NCBI GenBank assembly: GCA_937995865.1
Contig: CALKJA010000193.1
Location: 1 to 34,396, forward strand
Source of the DNA: an uncultured Paracoccaceae bacterium
Lineage (GTDB): Bacteria; Pseudomonadota; Alphaproteobacteria; Rhodobacterales; Rhodobacteraceae
Reading direction: 5' to 3'
DNA: 34,396 nt
A model generated the notes under the pieces. The model was not told the DNA's origin and made no database searches. It was given only the letters and a program-made list of their open reading frames with translations. Shown piece by piece: positions 9,700-18,610 of the stretch (the first letter of the stretch is position 1; every line of letters begins with the position of its first letter). Made by a program: the position numbers and the translations under genes.

Positions 9700-11844
9700 T
9701 CAGCCGCCAAGCGTAAGCGAACCAATCAGCACAGATGCAAGCAGGAAGCCAAACACCTTTTGGAAATGAAAGAAGCTTCGCACCCAGGGTTCCGCGTGTG
9801 AGACTTTGTGATCTTCCGACGGCTCGATCAGCGGGATTGCATTTTCAAGGCTGTACCAAAAGCAATCCATGCGGCTGGCGCGCTTAAACTGCCCCGCTTT
9901 TCGGGCGATGACCGCGCCCGCAATCACCAAGGCAAAGAACCAATAGAACGCTCGTGCAGGATATACACCAAAGCCAACCGTAAATTGCAGCACACGGTCA
10001 AACCCGCGCGTCAGAACCTGTCCGGTCCATCTGAGCGGCGAAGACCACAGTTTCGCCGTGAGGCGCGTCGCACTTCGGTGTTTGAGCCGCGCAAATGCTA
10101 CCTGTCGGGCAGCTGCGTCTGCCCCCATATTCGTTAAAGCAGTTTCAAGCGCTCGGTAGGGTTGCGGGCGATATCCATCGTCACGCTCCATCCCCGGCGC
10201 TACGCTTTGCGCCACCCAATCGATCAAAGGTGGCGTGTCAACACGAGCAAGATCAACTTCAGCTCCAGCTGAAAACCCTCCAAGCTGCGCGTAGCTGAAT
10301 CCATTCAAATCGGTGGGCAAGCGCGAGCCATCGTCACGGTGCCAATTATCTTCGGCGCCGACCATCCGCGCCTGTAGGGATCCTGTACGCGCGTTACGCA
10401 GCAGTAGAGCGGCTTGCGGCCCCCATACAACATCTCCGCCCGGTGTCGCGTTCTCAGCCGCGCGCTGGAACCGCCACAACAGCAAAGATCCAACATCCGC
10501 TTCAGTAACATTCACCAGCCCCTCAAACCGGGAGCCCTGCAGTTGCAGGTGGCCATCCACATCCACCCCAACAAGGTTCACATCTCCGGCAAAGGTGCTG
10601 CCACGCAGAAACACGTTGTTTGGGGTGCTAAGCTGATCGGCCCGAAACAGCCCGTCAAACGCGGCACCACTGGCATCAACAGAGCCGCCGACATGCGCGC
10701 TGCTGATATCAATATCGGCAAAATGAGCTCCGCGCCGCAAAGTCAAAGCGCCGCCAATTTGGATGCGTTGCGCCCGCAAGCGGCCTGTAAAACGTGACCC
10801 ATCCGTCTCAAGCGTTCCAGCAATCTGGGCCCCAAGCAGGTTAACTTCATCAAAAGACGCGCCGCGGCGCAGATACATGCTGCCGCCCACATCGATATTA
10901 AAAGCACTCAAACGGGCGGCAAACGCAGCACCTTGGGCATTTAAAGTCCCGCCGATACGGGCATTCGTCAGCGAAACCTGATCTTCAAAGCGGCTGTTGC
11001 TAAGCCGTAGGGTGCCTCCAACCTCTAATTCCTGCGCAAAAAGCGTTCCGGCAAACGCTGCGTCGCTTGCATCCAGCTCCTTGGCCACTTTTGCCGTGCT
11101 TAGATTCACATCCGCAAATTCGGCCCCATTGCGCAAAAACAGGCTTTTGCCGATTTCAGCCCGTTCAAAATCAAGCGTTCCAGTCACCTGTGCCCCGCCC
11201 AGATTAGCAAAGCCAGAGATGGCAGCATCTTGAAACCGGGCGGGGCCATCAACGCGTGCCTCAATGAGGCGTAACGGACCATCCACACGCATCCGAAACC
11301 CGCCTATCTCGCGCCGGATATGAGAGCCGTCAAAGCTGAGGGAGCCATCAATGCGCGCGTCGCTCAGGCCGACAAAGTCCAGTGTACTGGCTTGAATGCG
11401 AAGTGGCCCAGCCAACCGTCGCTCGCGCAGATCCAAAACCGGGATAAAAGCGCATCCTAACGCCACCCCCACGCTGGGCCGCACCGCAACAAACGCCGGA
11501 TCGGTCAGAATCAGGGTCATAAATTGACGGCTAAGCGCCCAAGGCGCCATATCCTCAGCAGTAGCGCCAGACTGTGCGCAGGCGTCTGGGGTCCAGACTG
11601 CGACATCTGCTTGGCCAGTGTTGCAAATTTCGCCCCAAACCAGCTGTTCAGCGGGCGTTGCCCACTCAGGAAGCGCAACTGAACAAGCACGCGGGGTTAG
11701 TCCCAGCTCTTCAGGTGCAGGCACCTTTGAGGCGGTTTCCTCGATGATTATCTGAGGTTGCGTCGCGTCCTGCGCTTGTGCGGACACTGGATTGAGCCAC
11801 GCAAGCATGGCCACGCACCCTGAAACCAAAAATCGCCTGTGCAT
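9700..11844 (-). CDS. beta-solenoid (pentapeptide-like) repeat protein with C-terminal membrane module
   Basis: A 714-residue protein from ATG 11844 (GGGGA nine bases upstream), with a signal peptide MHRRFLVSGCVAMLAWLNPVSAQA. A cysteine-containing globular region (about 30-150) is followed by a right-handed solenoid (about 150-470), with strictly periodic G-L-L-GA-F-V-L-A-G patterns including four perfect 44-residue units at 232-407. A linker helix region follows, then two membrane segments (around YWFFALVIAGAVIA and FGFLLASVLIGSLTLG) separated by CFWYSLENAIPLIEPSEDH. That S-L-x(4)-PLI segment with a following F-QKV-G helix resembles the pore-like C-terminal module seen on other repeat proteins in proteobacteria. 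The solenoid is probably periplasmic. Function is unknown; a link to ion conductance or envelope binding is speculation. Confidence 0.8.
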   Translation of the reverse strand: MHRRFLVSGCVAMLAWLNPVSAQAQDATQPQIIIEETASKVPAPEELGLTPRACSVALPEWATPAEQLVWGEICNTGQADVAVWTPDACAQSGATAEDMAPWALSRQFMTLILTDPAFVAVRPSVGVALGCAFIPVLDLRERRLAGPLRIQASTLDFVGLSDARIDGSLSFDGSHIRREIGGFRMRVDGPLRLIEARVDGPARFQDAAISGFANLGGAQVTGTLDFERAEIGKSLFLRNGAEFADVNLSTAKVAKELDASDAAFAGTLFAQELEVGGTLRLSNSRFEDQVSLTNARIGGTLNAQGAAFAARLSAFNIDVGGSMYLRRGASFDEVNLLGAQIAGTLETDGSRFTGRLRAQRIQIGGALTLRRGAHFADIDISSAHVGGSVDASGAAFDGLFRADQLSTPNNVFLRGSTFAGDVNLVGVDVDGHLQLQGSRFEGLVNVTEADVGSLLLWRFQRAAENATPGGDVVWGPQAALLLRNARTGSLQARMVGAEDNWHRDDGSRLPTDLNGFSYAQLGGFSAGAEVDLARVDTPPLIDWVAQSVAPGMERDDGYRPQPYRALETALTNMGADAAARQVAFARLKHRSATRLTAKLWSSPLRWTGQVLTRGFDRVLQFTVGFGVYPARAFYWFFALVIAGAVIARKAGQFKRASRMDCFWYSLENAIPLIEPSEDHKVSHAEPWVRSFFHFQKVFGFLLASVLIGSLTLGG
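10624..11151 (-). repeat. four tandem 44-residue (132 bp) super-repeats inside the solenoid gene
   Basis: Within the solenoid protein, residues 232-407 divide into four units of exactly 44 residues with no insertions. They begin GKSLFLRNGA, GGTLRLSNSR, GGSMYLRRGA and GGALTLRRGA, and each carries a central A-(K/R/Q/H)-(V/I) and a second half (D/E/N)A.(D/G).(A/R)F. Each unit is two solenoid coils of about 22 residues. The DNA copies have diverged, so this is an old duplication. Confidence 0.85.
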
Positions 11845-11964
11845 CGCACCCATTCCCCAAGTCGCTTCGAACCCCGCCTGCACTTGGCCGGTTGCACGCA
11901 CGAGACCATAGCTCGGCCCGCAATTCCACCTGTGATCGTAGAATTTTAGAAACAGCGGTGCACT

Positions 11965-13335
11965 TCAAAGCTCAGGAAGGGTTACGCCCACGCGCCACCA
12001 AAACCGCCACATCAAAAGCGCAGCCGCACAACCCAGTCCGACAGTCAGTCCAAGCCAGACCCCAACGGCCCCGAACTCAAGTGTGATCCCAAGCAACCAC
12101 GCCGTCGGCAACCCTACAACCCAATAGGAGAACGCCGCCAGATACATGGGAACTGCCGTATCTTGCACCCCTCGCAACAGACCAAGAGCAATAACTTGCG
12201 CACCATCGACAAGCTGAAACAGGGCAGCCATCGCCAATAAGAAAATCCCCATCGCAAGCACCGCATCAAATTGCGGCTCACTAGGGTTCAGAAAAAGCCG
12301 CATCAAAGGTTCAGGCAAACCCAAAAAGAGGATGATCGTGCAAAATGCCATACAGATCGACAAAACCACAGAGACCCGCCCTGCCCTATGCAGATCCTCA
12401 ATGGAACCACGCCCCACGGCCCGGCCCGCCCGCACCGTCGCAGCTTGCGACACTCCTAAATGCAGAACAAATGTCAAAGACGCCAATTGAAGCGCAATCC
12501 CGTGTGCGGCAAGCTCAACCGTTCCCACAACCCCCATTAAAAGCGCTGAAGCACCGAACAATCCAGCCTCAGACACTGCGGTGATGGCAACGGGCCAGCC
12601 AAGCCGGAACACCGTTGCAAACTTTTCCCAGTCAGAGCGCCAAATATTGCGCAACAACGTGTGCTCTGGGAACGCGCGCAGCGCATAAATGAACAAAACA
12701 ACAAGCGCGAGCAGCCCTACAAACACAGTGGCGATCGCAGCGCCTTGCACCCCCATTTCAGGCGCGCCAAAATGCCCGAAAATCAGCACATAGTTGATCG
12801 CAACATTTGGCAGAAGCGCTGCGACCTGGGCCCAAAGTACAATGCCCGTGCGCTCTAGCGCGCTCAGATAGGACTTGATCACCATAATCCAGACCTGTGG
12901 GAAAATCCCCCAACATGCGATCCGCAAATAATCCTGCCCAAGCCGTGCAACCTCAGGCTTTTGACCTGCGTCCAAAAGAATGGGTTCGGAATACCAAAGC
13001 GGCACAATGCAAAAAGCCGCAAACACAGTAACGACCCACATCGCCATACGCGTCACGCGGCGCACTTCGCGATCATCTCTGCGCTCTGCGGCATGGGCGA
13101 TCAGCGGCATCGCGGCCCAAGCGAACCCCGAAACCATAAGAAAGAGAACAAAAAAGAAGGAGCTGGCGACGGTGAGCGCTGCCAACTCTTCGATCCCGTA
13201 CCAGCCCATCATTAACGTGTCCGTCGCCCCCAACGCGACCTGAGCGACAAGCGAGCCCGCAAGAGGAAGGCCAAGCCAGAGTGTTGCCCGAACTTCAGGC
13301 GCATATGTCTGCCGATATTGTTGAATAGTAGCCAT
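11965..13335 (-). CDS. MATE family efflux transporter (NorM-like)
   Basis: A 456-residue inner-membrane transporter with about twelve hydrophobic segments in two homologous halves. The first half opens LWLGLPLAGSLVAQVALGATDTLMMGWYGIEELAALTVASS, the standard MATE TM1-TM2 pattern with D-T-MMG-YG. The second half repeats it with RLGWPVAITAVSEAGLFGASALLMGVVGTVELAAHGIALQLAS. Such exporters expel cationic drugs and metabolites in exchange for Na+ or H+. I chose ATG 13335; the frame to 13371 has no family match. It diverges from DUF2461 across 76 bases. Substrates are unknown. Confidence 0.93.
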   Translation of the reverse strand: MATIQQYRQTYAPEVRATLWLGLPLAGSLVAQVALGATDTLMMGWYGIEELAALTVASSFFFVLFLMVSGFAWAAMPLIAHAAERRDDREVRRVTRMAMWVVTVFAAFCIVPLWYSEPILLDAGQKPEVARLGQDYLRIACWGIFPQVWIMVIKSYLSALERTGIVLWAQVAALLPNVAINYVLIFGHFGAPEMGVQGAAIATVFVGLLALVVLFIYALRAFPEHTLLRNIWRSDWEKFATVFRLGWPVAITAVSEAGLFGASALLMGVVGTVELAAHGIALQLASLTFVLHLGVSQAATVRAGRAVGRGSIEDLHRAGRVSVVLSICMAFCTIILFLGLPEPLMRLFLNPSEPQFDAVLAMGIFLLAMAALFQLVDGAQVIALGLLRGVQDTAVPMYLAAFSYWVVGLPTAWLLGITLEFGAVGVWLGLTVGLGCAAALLMWRFWWRVGVTLPEL

Positions 13336-13411
13336 TTGGCAGCCCTTACGCCCGCGCCCTTGCCCGAACAAGGGGAATGGCTAAAGTGTAGTGTAAGGAG
13401 GAGGCGCGATA

Positions 13412-14056
13412 ATGCCCAAGCTGCTTACCCACCTGATCCCAGATGCCACTGCGTTTCTCAGCGCGCTTGAGGCCAATAATTCACGCGATTGGTGGGCAGA
13501 TCATAAAGACACCTATGATGAAAAGCTCAAAGGCCCGGCACTCCAGCTTTTGAACGAAATGACAGGGCCCCTGTCTCGGTTGACAGGCTCTCCTGTGGAC
13601 ACAAAGCTATTTCGCCCGCATCGCGATGTGCGGTTCTCAAAAGACAAAACACCTTACAATACCCATTTGCATATGCTCTGGCAGCCCGCTGCAAAACCTG
13701 ACGGGATCACGCGTCCGGGGTATTTCTTTGGAATTAGCCCAAGTTATGTCTCCATCGGAGCCGGGCAAATGCACTTCGACAAGCCTGCACTTACGGCTTG
13801 GCGCAGCATCGTCGCCGATGGCAACGCGGGTGTAGGTGCGCTGATGGATGACCTGACGACAAATGGATATCTAATTTCCGAACCCGCCTATAAACGCGTG
13901 CCTGCCCCCTACGAAAAAGACCACCCGCAAGCGCGCCTGCTGCGCCGCAAAGGCCTGAGTGCTTGGCGCGATCACGACACCGCGTTGACGCGCGATCAAA
14001 TGTCATTGTGCTTTGAGGCACTAACGCCCTTGGTGCTTTGGCTGCGCGATTTGTAG
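13412..14056 (+). CDS. DUF2461 family protein
   Basis: A 214-residue cytoplasmic protein matching DUF2461 (TIGR02453): AFLSALEANNSRDWWADHKDTYDEKLKGP at the N terminus, then KLFRPHRDVRFSKDKTPYNTHLHM, and later ISPSYVSIGAGQMHFDKPALTAWR. The function of the family is not established. An excellent GGAGGAGG site sits before the ATG. It converges with the oxygenase gene 29 bases further on. Confidence 0.93.
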   Translation: MPKLLTHLIPDATAFLSALEANNSRDWWADHKDTYDEKLKGPALQLLNEMTGPLSRLTGSPVDTKLFRPHRDVRFSKDKTPYNTHLHMLWQPAAKPDGITRPGYFFGISPSYVSIGAGQMHFDKPALTAWRSIVADGNAGVGALMDDLTTNGYLISEPAYKRVPAPYEKDHPQARLLRRKGLSAWRDHDTALTRDQMSLCFEALTPLVLWLRDL

Positions 14057-14084
14057 GTAGCAGCGCGCTGACAAACGGCCCGAC

Positions 14085-15020
14085 CTACGCAGATGTCGCG
14101 CGAAATTTGTTCATCAAATAGGGACCAGAACGGACAGCGGGGTAACGATCGCTCCCATCTAGCGGGGTTATGTTTGCGTGCCAGTTCGGCTGATGAAAAT
14201 ACGCTAGGCTTTTGCGGGCCGGCTCGTTCGGGCGCGCAATGACACGGTGAACCGTTGAGACCCATCGGTCCGACGTCCAGCGCGCCATAAGATCACCAAT
14301 ATTGATCACAAATGCGCCCGAAGGTGCCGTTACATCCACCCAACTGCCTGCGTGCTCAATCTGAAGCCCTGTTGAGCCTGCTTGCGGCAGCAAGATCGTC
14401 AGAGAGCCGTAATCCGAATGTGCGCCCGCGCGCTGCTGGCCAGCTTCGGCACCCTGTTGTGTGGCCGGGTAATGCAAAGCGCGAAGGGCGGAGATTGGTG
14501 CATTGATGGCGGCGTCAAACTGATTGTCCGGCAATCCCAACGCCGCAGCAAAGAGCCGCATGATCCGTGCCGCCAGCGCCTCCATCTGGGCATAATAGGT
14601 GCGCCAAGCATCCTCAAAGCCCGGCAGATCGGGGAAAGGCGTTGCAGCATAACAAAAGGATAGCGCTTCGGGGTCATCCTCACCCGCTGGGGCAGCGAGC
14701 GGGCCACCGTTGAAACTTTCCTTGAGATCGGGGGGGGTGGTTTCTCCGCGTGACGCGGCCAGCGCCTCAGATAGCGGCGCAAGATAACCGTAGGGCTGCC
14801 CGCGCTCGGGTGTAAGCGCGCGTTTGGCGGGCATATCTTGAGCAAAGAATGCGTCAACCGCGGCCCATTGGGCTTCGATTACGTTTTCAGGCACGCCGTG
14901 GCCAGTTATCGCGAGAAAGCCGGTCTCACGGCAAATGGCATCAACTTGAGCGGCCAATTCAGCACGTGCTGCTCCGGTCGCGATTTCAAATGCAGACAGA
15001 TCAAAGGCGTGCACTGACAT
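14085..15020 (-). CDS. Fe(II)/2-oxoglutarate-dependent dioxygenase, isopenicillin-N-synthase-like
   Basis: A 311-residue enzyme with the N-terminal DIOX_N domain (FLAITGHGVPENVIEAQWAAVDAFF) and a C-terminal double-stranded beta helix. The facial triad is visible as HSD in GAHSDYGSLTIL and the distal His in VSTVHRVIARP, with a 2-oxoglutarate-binding R near RKSLAYF. Substrate unknown: bacterial members act on amino acids, ethylene formation or secondary metabolites. The gene is alone, preceded by an ATTGTACACAAT inverted repeat (15044-15055) and the family repeat element. A GAAGGAGAA site precedes the ATG. Confidence 0.9.
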   Translation of the reverse strand: MSVHAFDLSAFEIATGAARAELAAQVDAICRETGFLAITGHGVPENVIEAQWAAVDAFFAQDMPAKRALTPERGQPYGYLAPLSEALAASRGETTPPDLKESFNGGPLAAPAGEDDPEALSFCYAATPFPDLPGFEDAWRTYYAQMEALAARIMRLFAAALGLPDNQFDAAINAPISALRALHYPATQQGAEAGQQRAGAHSDYGSLTILLPQAGSTGLQIEHAGSWVDVTAPSGAFVINIGDLMARWTSDRWVSTVHRVIARPNEPARKSLAYFHQPNWHANITPLDGSDRYPAVRSGPYLMNKFRATSA

Positions 15021-15043
15021 TCAGGTTCTCCTTCTTTGCGCTT

Positions 15044-15055
15044 ATTGTACACAAT
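15044..15055 (-). promoter_or_regulatory. inverted repeat ATTGTACACAAT ahead of the oxygenase gene
   Basis: Arms ATTGT and ACAAT with a two-base centre, 24 bases upstream of the oxygenase start. On the minus strand it contains TACAAT, a good -10 sequence, so it could be an operator over the promoter. No clear -35 is seen. Confidence 0.35.
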
Positions 15056-15099
15056 GGGGGCCAGCCCCCATACCCCCGAGATATTTTTGGAAAGATGAG
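15054..15099. repeat. Rhodobacterales-type intergenic repeat: C/G hairpin plus CCCCCGAGATATTTTTGG tail
   Basis: ATGGGGG (15054-15060) and CCCCCAT (15065-15071) form a 7-bp stem over CCAG. They are followed by ACCCCCGAGATATTTTTGG and AAAGATGAG. From memory, near-identical blocks are scattered between genes in many Rhodobacteraceae genomes; I see just this copy here. It lies between the deoxyribonucleotidase and the oxygenase. It could work as a terminator on either strand, or be an unrecognised element. Confidence 0.6.
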
Positions 15100-15149
15100 A
15101 GGATGGGTTTATTTATCGGTGTTCTTTAATTGCACAATGACCTTGGGGA

Positions 15150-15665
15150 TCAGAGAGCGAAATGTGCGGACACGTCGGCCCAATTATCAGCGCGCGGATA
15201 TCGATCCTCGCTGCGGTTTTTCGGGGCGGAAAAGAGAAGGCCCCGACCGCGCAATCGCTCAAAATGATGCGGGCTGTCATCAACAAGCCAATCGACGTCA
15301 ACCACGTGTTTTTCACCACAGAAAACCACACGCAGAGGATCCCAAAATGGCAAGTGGCGGGCGATCCATTCAAGCTTGGGGGTAAGTGATCCGGGATGTT
15401 CCATTGCTGCGGTAACGATAAAGCACTCATGTTGGGTATAGAGCCATTGGAGCGTTTCGACCGCGCCGATTTTGGGCGCAAGCTGGCCAAAGAAATCACC
15501 TTGATCAAGCATCGACTTCATTTGCATTTGGGCGTCAGAAGAAAGGTGCGCCTTGATTGGATCATTACGTGACGCGGATTTTGGCCCAAACAGACCATTT
15601 GCCCACACAACCAGCGCACCATGTGTGTCACAGATCACGTCATCCATATCAAATCCGATGCGCAT
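15150..15665 (-). CDS. 5'(3')-deoxyribonucleotidase-like HAD hydrolase
   Basis: A 171-residue HAD-fold protein from ATG 15665, with AGGAGGG seven bases upstream; the frame to 15812 crosses the promoter of parE. The N-terminal FDMDDVICDT supplies the nucleophile Asp and the +2 acid/base Asp of motif I. FIVTAAMEHPGS is motif II, and VDWLVDDSPHHFE supplies the metal-binding motif IV acids. This is the pattern of NT5C-type nucleotidases, which dephosphorylate deoxynucleotides. Substrate specificity is not established. It is divergent from parE. Confidence 0.82.
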   Translation of the reverse strand: MRIGFDMDDVICDTHGALVVWANGLFGPKSASRNDPIKAHLSSDAQMQMKSMLDQGDFFGQLAPKIGAVETLQWLYTQHECFIVTAAMEHPGSLTPKLEWIARHLPFWDPLRVVFCGEKHVVDVDWLVDDSPHHFERLRGRGLLFSAPKNRSEDRYPRADNWADVSAHFAL

Positions 15666-15780
15666 TGAAGCCCTCCTTTCGATTACGTGCCCTAAAACAG
15701 ATCTCCGTCTGCGGCTTGGCAGTGGTGCGCCGCAATGGCATACTGCCCCGCAACGAATAAAGAACAAGAGCGGTTTTTTG

Positions 15781-17733
15781 ATGGACGATCTCATCCCCTC
15801 CGGTGGTGACACCTATGACGCATCCTCCATCGAAGTGTTGGAGGGTCTGGAACCCGTTCGCAAGCGCCCCGGTATGTATATCGGCGGCACCGATGAGCGT
15901 GCGTTGCACCACATGGTAGCAGAAGTACTCGACAACTCGATGGACGAGGCCGTGGCCGGGCATGCCAACCGGATCGAAGTGGAGTTGCATGACGACTATG
16001 CCCTGACTGTCCGCGATAACGGGCGCGGCATCCCGATTGATCCGCACCCAAAGTTCCCGGACAAATCAGCCCTTGAGGTGATTTTATGTACGCTACACGC
16101 GGGCGGCAAATTCTCTGGCAAAGCCTACCAAACGTCGGGCGGCTTGCATGGCGTTGGGGCCTCGGTTGTTAATGCGTTGAGCGACAGTATGGTTGTGCAG
16201 GTTGCGCGCGATCGTAAACTTTATGAACAGAGTTTCTCGCGCGGTCACCCGCTTGGGCCCGTACGGGAAATTGGCGCAGCCCCCAACAGGCGCGGAACCA
16301 CGGTTACCTTTCATGCCGATGAGCAAATCTTTGGCAATCACAGGTTTAAGCCCTCGCGGTTGCTGAGCTCTATCCGCTCCAAGGCGTATTTGTTCTCAGG
16401 CGTTGAAATCCGTTGGAAATCGGCCATCGTCGATGGGGATACGCCGCAAGAGGCAACATTCCATTTTCCGGGCGGATTATCAGACTACCTGCGTGAAACG
16501 TTAGGCAGCTCCACCACCTATGCTGAGGCGCCTTTTTCGGGAACGGTTGAGTTTCAGGAACGGTTCGGGGTGCCGGGTAAAGTGGAATGGGCGATCAATT
16601 GGACGCCCGCGCGCGATGGCTTTATCCAATCTTATTGTAACACAGTGCCCACGCGCGAAGGCGGGACACATGAGGCCGGGTTCTGGGCCGCCATCCTCAA
16701 AGGTATTCGCGCGTATGGCGAATTGGTGAATAATCGCAAAGCATCAACAATCACACGCGATGATCTGATCACTGGCGGATGTGCGTTGGTTTCTTGTTTT
16801 ATCCGCGAGCCTGAATTTGTCGGCCAAACCAAGGATCGTCTGGCCACAGTTGAGGCGCAAAAGCTCGTGGAAACTGCTGTCCGAGATCGGTTTGACAACT
16901 GGCTTGCTGCGGATACGAAATCGGCAGGTGCCATTCTGGATTTCCTTGTTCTGCGCGCCGAAGAGCGAGTGCGCCGCAAACAGGAGAAAGAAACCGCCCG
17001 CAAATCTGCGACCAAGAAGCTGCGCTTGCCGGGCAAGCTGGTTGATTGTTCGCAAAACGCGCGTGCGGGTACCGAGCTATTTATCGTGGAAGGCGATTCT
17101 GCAGGTGGCTCTGGCAAGATGGCGCGTGATCGAAAGTATCAGGCCATGCTTCCGCTGCGCGGCAAAGTTCTGAATGTGCTTGGTGCAGCCTCATCCAAGA
17201 TCTCAACCAATGCAGAGATTAAGGACTTATGCGACGCGCTGGGTGTTGGGTTGGGGACGAAATTTAATCTTGATGACCTACGCTATGACAAAATCATCAT
17301 TATGACTGACGCGGATGTGGACGGCGCGCATATCGCCGCCCTTCTGATGACCTTTTTCTTCACACAAATGCGCCCGATGATTGATGCCGGGCATCTTTAT
17401 CTTGCATGCCCGCCGCTCTTTCGACTGACCCAAGGAGCAAAGCGGGTGTATTGTCTGGATGAAGCTGAGCGGGACATGTGGCTGGAGAAGGGTCTGGGCG
17501 GCAAAGGCAAAATCGACAGCTCCCGATTCAAGGGTCTGGGCGAGATGGACGCCAAGGATCTCAAAGAAACCACAATGAATCCGGAAACCCGCAAACTGAT
17601 CCGTGTAACCATTGATGAAGATGTGGCCGGCGAGACTGGGGATCTGGTCGAACGGCTGATGGGCAAAAAGCCCGAACTGCGCTTTCAATATATTCAAGAG
17701 AATGCGCGGTTTGTGGAAGAACTGGATGTATGA
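15781..17733 (+). CDS. parE: DNA topoisomerase IV subunit B
   Basis: A 650-residue type IIA topoisomerase ATPase subunit. The GHKL fold shows EVLDNSMDEAVAG (catalytic Glu and Asn 52), DNGRGIPID and GGLHGVGASVVNALS. The TOPRIM domain shows EGDSAGG (E437) and DADVDGAHI (D510 and D512). The C-terminal SRFKGLGEMDAKDLKETTMNPE is the conserved ParE/GyrB tail motif. It lacks the long insertion of some GyrB proteins and matches alphaproteobacterial ParE length, so ParE is preferred over GyrB. With ParC it decatenates daughter chromosomes. A longer upstream frame from 15553 overlaps the divergent gene and is rejected. Confidence 0.94.
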   Translation: MDDLIPSGGDTYDASSIEVLEGLEPVRKRPGMYIGGTDERALHHMVAEVLDNSMDEAVAGHANRIEVELHDDYALTVRDNGRGIPIDPHPKFPDKSALEVILCTLHAGGKFSGKAYQTSGGLHGVGASVVNALSDSMVVQVARDRKLYEQSFSRGHPLGPVREIGAAPNRRGTTVTFHADEQIFGNHRFKPSRLLSSIRSKAYLFSGVEIRWKSAIVDGDTPQEATFHFPGGLSDYLRETLGSSTTYAEAPFSGTVEFQERFGVPGKVEWAINWTPARDGFIQSYCNTVPTREGGTHEAGFWAAILKGIRAYGELVNNRKASTITRDDLITGGCALVSCFIREPEFVGQTKDRLATVEAQKLVETAVRDRFDNWLAADTKSAGAILDFLVLRAEERVRRKQEKETARKSATKKLRLPGKLVDCSQNARAGTELFIVEGDSAGGSGKMARDRKYQAMLPLRGKVLNVLGAASSKISTNAEIKDLCDALGVGLGTKFNLDDLRYDKIIIMTDADVDGAHIAALLMTFFFTQMRPMIDAGHLYLACPPLFRLTQGAKRVYCLDEAERDMWLEKGLGGKGKIDSSRFKGLGEMDAKDLKETTMNPETRKLIRVTIDEDVAGETGDLVERLMGKKPELRFQYIQENARFVEELDV

Positions 17734-17798
17734 TGAACTTGCAAAATCAAAAGGCCCGACCTGCAAAGGCAAGGCTTTGAAAGGCGCAGAAAACACCG

Positions 17799-18032
17799 AT
17801 GGCCAAGAAGCTTAGCCCGCCGAGCCCTTGCATTGACGTGTGCAAGTTCAATCGTGGAGGGCATTGCATAGGCTGCTCAATGACCAAGGCGCAAAAGTCA
17901 TTGTTCAAGGCGCTCAAGAAGAAAAAGCACCGCGAGGGTTTTGTAGAGATGTTGCGAGCCCAGCAAGAACACCTCGGCCGATACGATCATTGGGCCCCGG
18001 CATACGCACGTAAATGTACAGGCAAAAAGTAA
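17799..18032 (+). CDS. DUF1289 family zinc-binding-type small protein
   Basis: A 77-residue basic protein, 65 bases after parE and probably cotranscribed. The DUF1289 signature SPCIDVCKFNRGGHCIGCSMTK holds four cysteines (CxxxC, then CxxC) that could bind zinc or an Fe-S cluster. The tail is lysine-rich. The family's function is unknown. A hairpin overlapping its stop codon ends the transcript. Confidence 0.92.
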   Translation: MAKKLSPPSPCIDVCKFNRGGHCIGCSMTKAQKSLFKALKKKKHREGFVEMLRAQQEHLGRYDHWAPAYARKCTGKK

Positions 18033-18063
18033 AGACCAAACGTACTGAAACGTTTGGCCTTTA
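18031..18063. terminator. bidirectional hairpin terminator between DUF1289 and dps
   Basis: CCAAACGT (18036-18043) pairs with ACGTTTGG (18050-18057) over a six-base loop. The stem continues past an A-C mismatch with AAAG pairing to CTTT. The flanking A and T bases give short U-runs on both strands. It lies between convergent genes. Confidence 0.6.
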
Positions 18064-18084
18064 GTGCGAAGGTTGCTCGCAGTT

Positions 18085-18555
18085 TCAGCCGAGGTGTGAC
18101 CGCATGAACCAAGCGAATTTCTCGTGAGTTTGACCGCGCGCGATGCAAAGATCCTCTGTGAGAGTATCCCCGTGTTCAGCTGCCAATTCTCCCGCACCCG
18201 CAAGCGTGGCCGCCAGCGTCTCTTGAGCATGCATCATCTGCTTAAGCATGTCCTTGTCGGAGGGAACGCCTTCTTCTTCTGTAACCTTAGAGCGCTTAAG
18301 CATGCCGGCCAAAGTGCCTTCTGCGTGGACATTCAAAGCTCGAACGCGCTCCGCCAGATCATCTTGCGCGACAAAATGGTCCTCATATACGTCCTGAAAC
18401 AAGGCGTGGAGCGGGCCGAAAGCCATGCCCTTAACGTTCCAGTGGAAATTCTGCGCCAGCATGGTGGTGACAGTCGTTTCGGCTACGGCTTGGTTTAATG
18501 CGTCGGCAATTGCTGCGCTAGCATCAGTTGACAGGCTTGCTGCTGTTTGGGTCAT
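18085..18555 (-). CDS. dps: Dps family DNA-protecting ferritin
   Basis: A 156-residue Dps that stores iron and protects DNA from peroxide as a dodecamer. The ferroxidase ligands of the family are seen: AQNFHWNVKG with the first His, then HALFQDVYEDHFVAQDDLAERVRAL with the Asp/Glu pair. The length fits a minimal Dps without a long DNA-binding tail. AAAAAGGGGATCGCA precedes the ATG. The upstream region holds two inverted repeats, one close to an Irr iron box, so iron control is likely. Confidence 0.95.
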   Translation of the reverse strand: MTQTAASLSTDASAAIADALNQAVAETTVTTMLAQNFHWNVKGMAFGPLHALFQDVYEDHFVAQDDLAERVRALNVHAEGTLAGMLKRSKVTEEEGVPSDKDMLKQMMHAQETLAATLAGAGELAAEHGDTLTEDLCIARGQTHEKFAWFMRSHLG

Positions 18556-18610
18556 TGCGATCCCCTTTTTCTGATCATCATCTGCGTGGCTGGCTTTTGG
18601 CTGGCTTGCC

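Noticed and set aside
15553-15780. N-terminal extension of parE
   Set aside because: It overlaps the divergent deoxyribonucleotidase and its promoter. The family N terminus begins at the ATG at 15781.
17278-17796. A 172-codon minus-strand frame under parE
   Set aside because: It is antisense to the conserved TOPRIM region, with no family features.
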